In this document: positions 6,085 to 11,553 of the stretch, in pieces
How positions within the stretch are numbered: position 1 is the stretch's first letter
Layout: each line of letters begins with the position of its first letter
Assembly (NCBI GenBank): GCA_030637745.1
Contig: DAOWFX010000030.1
Location: forward strand, 1-11,553
DNA from: JAGLOK01 sp023139005
GTDB taxonomy: Bacteria; Bacillota; Clostridia; Christensenellales; UMGS416
Direction: 5' to 3'
Length of the DNA stretch: 11,553 nucleotides
The notes under the pieces: model-generated
What the model saw: the letters and a program-made list of their open reading frames with translations, nothing else
Told to the model about the DNA's origin: nothing
The model's database searches: none
Made by a program: the position numbers and the translations under genes

Positions 6085-7473
6085 ATGTCATTAAAACATT
6101 TTAACAAACTCACTATTGATAATATCGATGATTTTGTTTACGGCGTTTCACCCCATACAGTAACTACGAAAAATGGATTCACACTTGGTGATGGGCTGAT
6201 ATACCCTGAACTGAATTTTACTTTGCCAACAATGAAAATCGAACAAAGCACCATGCCGGAGGTCCTTGCCCAATACCGCTCAATTATTCAAGACTCCTTC
6301 ATGAGAGCTGTAGCACTTGAATCCCCGGGCGTTGTCGCAGAAGTTGAACTGCTTCCTGCAACGACCTATCATCCGAATTGGGGTATCGACATCTGCAAGC
6401 TCGTAAAAGATGAGATGAATGAACTCGAAGTAAAGCATGGCCTCAAGAGTGCACTACGCATCACACCTGTCGACATCAGAGAAGACAACAACAATGAACA
6501 CATGTGGCACGGAAAGTACTGGGATTTACTAATGGAAACATTCGAAGGCTGCGCAAACGCCGGTGCTGACTATCTTTCAATTGAATCTATCGGTGGAAAA
6601 GATACACACGACGATGCCATTTTGTATTGTGAGATCGATAAGTCCTTGTTTTCACTTGGCGTTTTAGGTGTTCGGGATATGCATAAACTTTGGACAGGCA
6701 TCACAGATATCGCAAACAGAACAGGTACCATCTCCGCAGGTGATACAGCTTGTGGCTTTGCAAACACCGCAATGGTACTGGCTGACAAGAAATATGTACC
6801 ACGACTCCTCGCAGCGGTCATCCGTGTCATATCTGCAGTACGTAGCCTCGCAGCATATGAAGCTGGTGCTGTCGGTCCACATAAAGATTGTGGTTATGAA
6901 GGTGTATTCATCAAAGCCATCACAGGAACTCCCATTTCCATGGAAGGCAAAACGAGTGCTTGTGCCCACTTAAGCCCTGTAGGAAACATCGCTGCATGTG
7001 TTGCAGACTTGTGGTCCAATGAATCAGTAAAAAATATCAAGCTATTAAGTGGTATGGCACCCACTGCATACATGGAACAGCTCATCTATGACTGTAGGCT
7101 AATGAATGTAGCTTCAGGTCACGGTAGAAAGAGTGCTCTGATGCTACGCGACTGGCTCGCAGAGTCTGACTACAAGTTGGATCCGCAAGCCTATGTCTTG
7201 AAGCCTGATGTCGTTTTGGATATTTCAAGAGTCATCGTCAGTGAAGATTCTAGTTACCTTCGTGCAAAAAAAGCAGCACTATATACGTTAGATATCCTAG
7301 AAAAAGCTGTAGCAGATGGTGAAGTGAAAGTTGAAGAACGTGAAATGATCTGGTTTGACACATTAAGAGGTCAATTGATTGCAGCATCGGACGATGAAGA
7401 GCAATTCATTGCAGATACCATCAAAACAATAGACAGCACAAAACTTGATCCCAAGAAATATGATTTAGTGTAG
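6085..7473 (+). CDS. mtaB: Methanol:corrinoid protein methyltransferase, MtaB
   Basis: A 462-residue cytoplasmic TIM-barrel enzyme that moves the methyl group of methanol onto the cob(I)amide of a corrinoid protein (MtaC), the first step in methylotrophic methanogenesis and acetogenesis. The family signature runs the full length: LTIDNIDDFVYGVSPH (9-24), PATTYHPNWG (91-100), DYLSIESIGGKDTHD (162-176), SAGDTACGFANTAM (217-230), GAVGPHKDCGYEG (261-273) and KTSACAHLSPVGNIA (289-303). Glu167, Cys223 and Cys269 fall where the zinc ligands Glu164, Cys220 and Cys269 of the Methanosarcina barkeri enzyme are known. The ATG at 6085 follows AAGGAG by eight bases; an upstream in-frame GTG (6064) has no better site. 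A CobW-type GTPase follows after 68 bases. No mtaC or mtaA is in the window, so the corrinoid partner must be encoded elsewhere, or the substrate may differ from methanol. Confidence 0.92.
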   Translation: MSLKHFNKLTIDNIDDFVYGVSPHTVTTKNGFTLGDGLIYPELNFTLPTMKIEQSTMPEVLAQYRSIIQDSFMRAVALESPGVVAEVELLPATTYHPNWGIDICKLVKDEMNELEVKHGLKSALRITPVDIREDNNNEHMWHGKYWDLLMETFEGCANAGADYLSIESIGGKDTHDDAILYCEIDKSLFSLGVLGVRDMHKLWTGITDIANRTGTISAGDTACGFANTAMVLADKKYVPRLLAAVIRVISAVRSLAAYEAGAVGPHKDCGYEGVFIKAITGTPISMEGKTSACAHLSPVGNIAACVADLWSNESVKNIKLLSGMAPTAYMEQLIYDCRLMNVASGHGRKSALMLRDWLAESDYKLDPQAYVLKPDVVLDISRVIVSEDSSYLRAKKAALYTLDILEKAVADGEVKVEEREMIWFDTLRGQLIAASDDEEQFIADTIKTIDSTKLDPKKYDLV

Positions 7474-7491
7474 TAGATTGTTCAACATATT

Positions 7492-7523
7492 GGGAGGAAT
7501 TATTTATGATTCCTCTCTTCTAG
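7492..7523 (+). promoter_or_regulatory. Intergenic hairpin with a five-codon mini-ORF between mtaB and the GTPase gene
   Basis: GGGAGGAAT (7492-7500) pairs with ATTCCTCTC (7509-7517), with one G-U, around an 8-base loop. The left arm is itself a ribosome binding site for a mini-ORF, ATG ATT CCT CTC TTC TAG (7506-7523). The following TTCTAGTTTTAATT is a poor T-run, so this may be a leaky terminator, an mRNA stability element or a translational switch that lowers GTPase expression relative to mtaB. Confidence 0.4.
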
Positions 7524-7541
7524 TTTTAATTGGAGTAACCT

Positions 7542-8471
7542 ATGAAAAAACCAATACCTATAGATTTAATTTCTGGATTCTTAGGTGCAGGGAAAACCAC
7601 CTTAATCTCAAAATATGCAGCACATCTTATAAAAAATAAAAGAAAGATCGCTATCATCGAAAACGAGTTCGGTGAAACGGGCATTGATGGTGTATTATTG
7701 AAGGAAGAAGGGCTTACTGTCGCAGAAATCACCAACGGCTGTATATGTTGCTCCATGCAAGGTGATTTGATTGAGGTATTAGAAGGTTTTGCACAAAACA
7801 CTTCTTTGGATAGAATTATCATCGAACCCACCGGTTTATTCATCTTCGAGGAAATCAGTGATACGCTTCAAGCTTCCTCTATCAGAAATGATTTTACCCT
7901 CTCTAGTGTGGTGACTATTATTGATTCCATTTCTTTTATGGCACAAAGACATAAATACTCCATGTTCTTTGAGCAACAATTACAACATGCAAATAAAATT
8001 TTACTCAGTAAAACTGAAAACTTAGACAGGCTTGATATTCTCGATATCATGGATATTCTTAGTAAAGTCGCGCCACATATCGAAATTTTCACAAAAAATT
8101 GGAATACACTCACACTTGATGATTATGATTTTCTATTCAATTCCAATGAACCACCACCACAGCACAAACAGCATCTGCACAAGCATCCAGCACATACTCA
8201 TAATGGTTTTGAAGGTGTTGCAATCTCTGGATCGAAGAACTTTTCAAAAAAGGATTTGTTTCGTGTACTGAAAGATATAACCCATGGTACATATGGCGAT
8301 ATCCCAAGAGCAAAAGGCTTTGCTTATGATTCACATGATGGATTTTGGTATTTTAGTGTCGCAGAAAAGCAAATAGACATTGCACATGCAAGTGCGAATA
8401 CTGATTGTGCTAAAATGAATTTCATAGGTATGGATATTAATAAGAACTCAATTGAGAAATTGTTCAACTGA
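7542..8471 (+). CDS. COG0523/CobW-family G3E GTPase, putative metallochaperone
   Basis: A 309-residue GTPase of the CobW/P47K/YeiR (COG0523) family, cytoplasmic proteins that use GTP to deliver metals, or that act in B12 and metalloenzyme maturation. Seen: Walker A GFLGAGKT (12-19), ENEFGETGIDG (40-50), the family metal motif GCICC (Cys67, Cys69, Cys70), IIEPTG (93-98) at the Walker B/switch position, LLSKTENLD (154-162) in place of the usual NKxD, and a histidine cluster HKQHLHKHPAHTH (208-220) before the C-terminal domain (222-305). The cluster is typical of members handling zinc, nickel or cobalt. The ATG follows TGGAG by six bases and lies 68 bases after mtaB on the same strand, so co-transcription is likely. 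I infer a role in metal supply to MtaB (zinc) or in corrinoid protein activation; the subfamily cannot be fixed from motifs alone. Confidence 0.88.
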   Translation: MKKPIPIDLISGFLGAGKTTLISKYAAHLIKNKRKIAIIENEFGETGIDGVLLKEEGLTVAEITNGCICCSMQGDLIEVLEGFAQNTSLDRIIIEPTGLFIFEEISDTLQASSIRNDFTLSSVVTIIDSISFMAQRHKYSMFFEQQLQHANKILLSKTENLDRLDILDIMDILSKVAPHIEIFTKNWNTLTLDDYDFLFNSNEPPPQHKQHLHKHPAHTHNGFEGVAISGSKNFSKKDLFRVLKDITHGTYGDIPRAKGFAYDSHDGFWYFSVAEKQIDIAHASANTDCAKMNFIGMDINKNSIEKLFN

Positions 8472-8473
8472 TA

Positions 8474-8821
8474 TCATGGGAAATTGAATATTCTATACCA
8501 ACGAGAATATTGAACACTTATGATGGTCAGCTTCTCATCTCCCCTTTTGAAGAAATGTCCTGCACCGAGTTGTTCAATATACGTATAGCCTTCATTTCCA
8601 AGCATCTGAATTAAGTTTTCAGATGCGTTTTCTGTTTTACTTATGTACTTTAGTGGTTCATCGGATATTTTAATAATCTTTTCATCAGAAAATGATAATT
8701 TAATCATCCCACCGAATATCGGTAGTGGATTACCCTCTTGCATAACGGGAGATGCTGTTGTTGTGTATACAATAAGAATCAATACAATAGCGATAAGTAT
8801 CGGTAAATTCTTCTTTATCAT
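8474..8821 (-). CDS. Small membrane-anchored protein of unknown function, behind rho
   Basis: A 115-residue protein that starts with Met-Ile-Lys-Lys and one hydrophobic span (about 6-22), either an N-terminal anchor or an uncleaved signal. Next come a short Pro/Gly stretch (27-38) and a soluble part with LKYISKTENASENLIQ (57-72), LGNEGYTYIEQLGAGHFFKRG (74-94) and a closing YSRWYRIFNFP. I do not recognise a named family. I chose the ATG at 8821, which gives a normal membrane start and has GGAAGG at 8837-8832, inside the end of rho; an in-frame ATG at 8872 would put 17 hydrophilic residues before the anchor and overlap rho. The gap to the rho stop codon is 7 bases, so the two genes are probably transcribed and translated together. 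It converges on the GTPase gene with 2 bases between the stops. Confidence 0.7.
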   Translation of the reverse strand: MIKKNLPILIAIVLILIVYTTTASPVMQEGNPLPIFGGMIKLSFSDEKIIKISDEPLKYISKTENASENLIQMLGNEGYTYIEQLGAGHFFKRGDEKLTIISVQYSRWYRIFNFP

Positions 8822-8828
8822 TAGGATA

Positions 8829-10364
8829 TTACCTTCCGGGCTGCCTGTATCCTTCTTTTTCCATGATTCCAAGCCATGAGGTGATCTTTGTTAGGAACTC
8901 TTCATTAGTTTTTGTTTTTGAAATCATATCAATCAACAGTTCTGTTGCATCTTGTTGATTACCGCTGAGCAATTTTCGAACTTGCCAGATTGCATTCATC
9001 TCTTCTTTTGAAAGAAGTACTTCTTCACGCCTTGTGCCCGACTTATATAGATCAATTGCAGGAAAAACGCGACGCTCTTGTAATTTTCTATCTAGGTGCA
9101 GTTCCATGTTACCCGTTCCCTTGAATTCTTCATAAACAATGTCATCCATACGAGAGCCAGTGTCTACCAATGCAGTAGCCAGGATAGTCAATGAACCACC
9201 AAATTCGATGTTTCGTGCAGCACCGAAGAAACGTTTGGGCTTAAAGAGTGCATTAGGGTCCAATCCACCGGAGAGCGTTCTCCCTGATGGTGGCACAGTA
9301 AGGTTATACGCTCTTGCAAGACGTGTGATGGAGTCGAGTAGTATGACAACATCTTTGTCCTGTTCGACTAGTCTTTTTGCACGTTCCAGTACCATTTCTG
9401 CTACTTTACAGTGGTTTTCAGGGCGCTCATCAAACGTTGAGTAAACCACTTCACCCTTTGTTGAGCGTTGCATATCAGTTACTTCTTCAGGACGCTCATC
9501 AATTAATAATATGATCAGATGCATGTCTGGATTATTCTTTTCTATTGAATTTGCAATGTTTTTAAGAAGTGTGGTCTTCCCTGCCTTTGGCGGTGACACG
9601 ATCATTCCCCTTTGTCCCTTACCAACAGGTGCGATTAGGTCAATCAAGCGAATCGCTAGCATCTCGGGTGCATCTTCGCGTGCAAATTTTAGCTTTTCCT
9701 CCGGGAAAATTGGAGTAAGGTCTGAGAAGAATTTTCTGCGTGCTGATTCTTCCGGTGGTAATGAGTTGATTTCTGTAATTTGTAGCATTGCAAGATAGCG
9801 TTCATTGTCCTTTTCCGGACGTGTCAGTCCTTTAACACTATCGCCTTGGCGTAACTTAAATCGTTTGATTTGATTGATTGATATATATGTGTCCTTAGCA
9901 TTCTTATCAAAAGAACGTAAGAAGCCGTACCCATCGTTATGAATGTCCAGCATCCCTTCCGCTACACCACACTCGCCGTTTTCAATCATTTCACTGACAG
10001 AAGCTTGATTGTCTTCTCTTTCTTTACGACGCTGATTGTTTCTTTTATTATTATTTTGTTTATAAGAATTGTTTTTTCGATTGGATTGATGTGAATTGTT
10101 TTTCTTTTCATTATTTTCTTGATCGATGTTTTTTGCCCCTTTTTCATCTACCGTATCCGGTGCTTTGTTGTCTTTTACGACAACATGTGGCTCCACTACC
10201 TTGAGTTCCCCACTTTCAATCTGTGCCTTAACTTCTTCAATCTTCTTTTCAATTAAAGTTATGATATCAGTTTTTTTTGCTTTTGTTGGGATTGTAAGTC
10301 CGGATTCTGAGGCGATTTGACGTAATTGTGCAACAGTCATTGCTGTTAAATTGGTTTCATTCAT
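8829..10364 (-). CDS. rho: Transcription termination factor Rho with an Asn/Lys-rich N-terminal insertion
   Basis: A 511-residue Rho, the hexameric RNA-dependent ATPase helicase that ends transcription. Domains: Rho_N helical domain (about 7-41), a low-complexity insertion rich in Asn, Lys, Arg and Gln (about 80-120), the RNA-binding cold-shock-like domain with DGYGFLRSF (144-152), then the ATPase. The ATPase has Walker A SPPKAGKTT (257-265), LLIDERPEEV (286-295) with the catalytic glutamate region, Walker B DVVILLDSITRLARAY (338-353), the Q-loop region SGGLDPNALFKPKRFFGAARN (365-385) and the R-loop region GTGNMELHLDRKLQERR (416-432). E. coli Rho is about 420 residues; the excess is the insertion. 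The ATG follows AAGGAG by about seven bases. All catalytic motifs are intact, so this should be active. Confidence 0.97.
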   Translation of the reverse strand: MNETNLTAMTVAQLRQIASESGLTIPTKAKKTDIITLIEKKIEEVKAQIESGELKVVEPHVVVKDNKAPDTVDEKGAKNIDQENNEKKNNSHQSNRKNNSYKQNNNKRNNQRRKEREDNQASVSEMIENGECGVAEGMLDIHNDGYGFLRSFDKNAKDTYISINQIKRFKLRQGDSVKGLTRPEKDNERYLAMLQITEINSLPPEESARRKFFSDLTPIFPEEKLKFAREDAPEMLAIRLIDLIAPVGKGQRGMIVSPPKAGKTTLLKNIANSIEKNNPDMHLIILLIDERPEEVTDMQRSTKGEVVYSTFDERPENHCKVAEMVLERAKRLVEQDKDVVILLDSITRLARAYNLTVPPSGRTLSGGLDPNALFKPKRFFGAARNIEFGGSLTILATALVDTGSRMDDIVYEEFKGTGNMELHLDRKLQERRVFPAIDLYKSGTRREEVLLSKEEMNAIWQVRKLLSGNQQDATELLIDMISKTKTNEEFLTKITSWLGIMEKEGYRQPGR

Positions 10365-10404
10365 TAATTAGCTCCTTAATATGCTACAGTTTTTTATTGG
10401 ATTT

Positions 10405-10410
10405 ATTATA
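10405..10410 (-). promoter_or_regulatory. Possible rho -10 box
   Basis: TATAAT on the minus strand about 40 bases upstream of the rho ATG. No convincing -35 hexamer lies 16-18 bases further up, so this is weak. Confidence 0.25.
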
Positions 10411-10738
10411 AATGATATTAACGATCTATAATTCATTTTGTTTTCACCTGATACTTTTGCTCACAAATATTTATATTGACATGGATATTGATGAAATTAT
10501 GATTTTTGCTATTTCAAAATACTGGTCGATATACAAAAAGTAAAGTGTTTAGTTAATTCTATATTTTTTTATTCGAAATGTCAAACATAAATCGAATTCA
10601 AAATATTGTATCTTTATATGATTTGCTTTTATATGATTTATTTTGTTATCATTTCCATATATAGAATATTGAATGAATGTATTGCTCGAATCGCACTAAA
10701 CAATGGCTTTATTGACATATATGAAAAACATAATAGGC
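10411..10738. other. Gene-free AT-rich stretch upstream of rho
   Basis: No ORF with a ribosome binding site is visible. Two things stand out. A compound dyad at 10571-10597 has ATTCGA / TCGAAT outer arms and ATGT / ACAT inner arms. A 12-base direct repeat TTTATATGATTT occurs at 10613-10624 and 10628-10639. Either could be a regulator site for the divergent rho and secreted-protein genes. Confidence 0.45.
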
Positions 10739-10767
10739 TTGTCAATTGTATGGTTTTTTAGTATAAT
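10739..10767 (+). promoter_or_regulatory. Strong sigma-A promoter of a long leader
   Basis: TTGTCA (10739-10744), 17 bases, TATAAT (10762-10767): 11 of 12 consensus bases. Transcription would start near 10774, about 460 bases before the next large gene. Confidence 0.72.
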
Positions 10768-10787
10768 TACAACTGTACAAACAAGGT

Positions 10788-10830
10788 AAGCAATATTAAC
10801 ATTATTGTAATTAAATGTTAACGGTTGCTT
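10788..10830 (+). ncRNA. Leader hairpin 1
   Basis: AAGCAA (10788-10793) pairs with TTGCTT (10825-10830), and TTAACA (10796-10801) with TGTTAA (10816-10821), giving a two-part stem with a small internal loop. It begins about 14 bases after the predicted transcription start. It matches no riboswitch class I know. Confidence 0.4.
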
Positions 10831-10847
10831 AATATTTGTATATGAAT

Positions 10848-10885
10848 TTTAACAATTGCTTGAAAAAGCTTCTTGTATTGTTAAA
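10848..10885 (+). ncRNA. Leader hairpin 2 with a GAAA-capped inner stem
   Basis: TTTAACAAT (10848-10856) pairs perfectly with ATTGTTAAA (10877-10885). Inside it GCTT-GAAA-AAGC (10858-10869) makes a second stem with a GNRA tetraloop. It ends one base before the GGAGGG site of the 13-codon ORF, so folding could affect ribosome access. Confidence 0.45.
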
Positions 10886-10897
10886 TGGAGGGCTCAC

Positions 10898-10939
10898 ATG
10901 AACGTCTTGAGCAGTAAAAAAACGTACAATATTATGTAA
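10898..10939 (+). CDS. 13-residue ORF with a strong ribosome binding site, possible leader peptide
   Basis: ATG (10898-10900) lies 5-6 bases after GGAGGG (10887-10892) and is followed by 12 codons and TAA, giving MNVLSSKKTYNIM. It is downstream of a near-consensus promoter and two hairpins and upstream of almost 300 untranslated bases. It may be a leader peptide regulating the secreted-protein gene, or a free-standing small peptide. Nothing in the peptide identifies a function, and a chance ORF remains possible. Confidence 0.4.
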   Translation: MNVLSSKKTYNIM

Positions 10940-11003
10940 TTCACATTAACACATTTATTCGCGCTACCCAAAAACAAATCAATATCATCTAAATATTATC
11001 ATA

Positions 11004-11038
11004 ATACAAATGCATATATTCTATGCGACTATTTGTAT
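11004..11038 (+). ncRNA. Leader hairpin 3, 13-bp stem with a 4-base bulge
   Basis: ATACAAAT (11004-11011) pairs with ATTTGTAT (11031-11038) and GCATA (11012-11016) with TATGC (11022-11026), loop TATTC, bulge GACT on the 3' side. This is the most stable-looking structure in the untranslated part. No T-run follows, so it is not an intrinsic terminator. Confidence 0.45.
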
Positions 11039-11072
11039 GATATAGGTTTGTTAAGCGTTTCTCAACTAACAC

Positions 11073-11094
11073 AATAATTAGCGTCGTGATTATT
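11073..11094 (+). ncRNA. Leader hairpin 4
   Basis: AATAATTA (11073-11080) pairs with TGATTATT (11087-11094), with one G-U, around the loop GCGTCG. It is short and AT-rich, reported because it belongs to a series of hairpins in the same leader. Confidence 0.3.
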
Positions 11095-11236
11095 TCACAG
11101 ATAAGTATATAGGTTTTTAGATATACACCAACAGAAATAATTACATCCCTACCTCACCTCATAATAGATAGATAAAACAAATAGCAAAAGAAATTTACAT
11201 CCTGACATTCCGAGTGATATCCAAGGAGGAATCATC

Positions 11237-11553
11237 ATGAGCAAAAAAATATTACGCATTAGGAAAACTATTACTATATTGGTTGTATTGGCAATGGTGC
11301 TAATGCCCAATATGTATGCATTTGCAGATACACTAGAGACTCCGGAGGTAGTAGCAACGCAACCTTCCGGTGATACATCTCCTACCGCGACACCTCCTAT
11401 AGAAGATGAAGATCCTCCTGCGGATGAGGAGCCTCCTGCGGATGAGGAGCCTCCTGCGGATGAAGAGCCTCCTGCAGACGAAGAGCCTCCTGCGGACGAA
11501 GAGCCTCCTGCGGATGAAGAGCCTCCTGCAGATGAAGAGCCTCCTGCAGATGA
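11237..11553 (+). CDS. Secreted protein with PPADEE tandem repeats (partial, C-terminus outside window)
   Basis: Only the first 105 codons are present; the frame is open at the right edge. Residues 1-30 are a Sec signal peptide (SKKILRIRK, a hydrophobic core, AFA before the cleavage point at Asp31). Residues 31-59 are a Thr/Pro/Glu-rich spacer. From residue 60 the chain is the hexapeptide PPADEE, seven full copies and the start of an eighth. The proline-rich acidic repeat would form an extended, highly charged stalk, as in cell-wall-spanning regions of Gram-positive surface proteins. The ATG follows AAGGAGG by seven bases, an excellent site. The functional domain, if any, lies beyond the window, so adhesion, enzyme or wall-anchoring roles cannot be chosen. 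A promoter about 460 bases upstream and a structured leader may control it. Confidence 0.82.
   Translation, partial: MSKKILRIRKTITILVVLAMVLMPNMYAFADTLETPEVVATQPSGDTSPTATPPIEDEDPPADEEPPADEEPPADEEPPADEEPPADEEPPADEEPPADEEPPAD
11414..11553 (+). repeat. 18-bp in-frame tandem repeat encoding PPADEE
   Basis: Units begin at 11414, 11432, 11450, 11468, 11486, 11504 and 11522, with a partial one at 11540. Consensus is CCTCCTGCGGATGAAGAG. Differences fall only at third codon positions (GCG/GCA, GAT/GAC, GAA/GAG), so the protein repeat is exact. The array continues past the window. Confidence 0.95.

Noticed and set aside
8487..8511. Perfect 8-bp inverted repeat (AATATTCT / AGAATATT) near the convergent ends of the GTPase gene and the small membrane protein gene
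   Set aside because: No T-run follows on either strand and it lies within coding sequence, so I do not call it a terminator; it may be chance.
9139..9444. Open frames antisense to rho and other large genes
   Set aside because: They lie opposite strongly conserved coding sequence, lack ribosome binding sites and show no recognisable protein features.
11414..11553. CRISPR-like array at the right edge
   Set aside because: The 18-bp units have no spacers and encode an uninterrupted PPADEE repeat in frame with a signal peptide.

Overview
The window looks like chromosomal DNA from a low-GC, anaerobic member of the Bacillota, most likely a clostridium. The evidence is AT-rich intergenic DNA, strong AGGAG-type ribosome binding sites, near-consensus sigma-A promoters, a Gram-positive-type lipoprotein and a secreted repeat protein, a Rho with an asparagine-rich insertion, and a methanol:corrinoid methyltransferase of the kind found in acetogens and methylotrophic anaerobes. 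I cannot assign a genus. No rRNA, tRNA, CRISPR array, transposase or phage gene is visible.

Layout. Positions 1-1053 (minus) hold the start of a GyrI-like small-molecule-binding protein (cut by the window edge) and, upstream of it, a sugar phosphate isomerase/epimerase-type TIM-barrel protein. Positions 1225-4285 (plus) hold an inverted repeat and promoter, a three-module lipoprotein, a polyamine-type GNAT acetyltransferase, and a membrane protein joining a ferric-reductase-like heme domain to a covalent-FMN domain. Positions 4314-5718 (minus) hold an MFS transporter behind a complete transcription attenuator: perfect consensus promoter, ribosome binding site, 30-residue leader peptide, and an intrinsic terminator placed just before the transporter's ribosome binding site. 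A frameshifted ORF remnant lies just upstream. Positions 6022-8471 (plus) hold mtaB and a COG0523/CobW-family GTPase with CxCC and histidine-rich metal sites. Positions 8474-10364 (minus) hold rho and a small membrane-anchored protein directly behind it. Positions 10365-11236 carry no large gene, but hold a promoter, several hairpins and a 13-codon ORF. This apparent long leader precedes a secreted protein whose PPADEE repeats run off the right edge.

How the genes work together. The clearest functional units are (i) the attenuator-controlled MFS gene, arranged like an antibiotic-induced resistance gene; (ii) mtaB plus a metallochaperone-type GTPase, where the GTPase may supply zinc to, or help mature, the zinc- and corrinoid-dependent methyltransferase, with no mtaC or mtaA present; and (iii) rho with its coupled small membrane protein. 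The heme/FMN membrane protein suggests extracytoplasmic electron transfer but has no visible partner here. All family assignments come from motifs read by eye; no database search was run.
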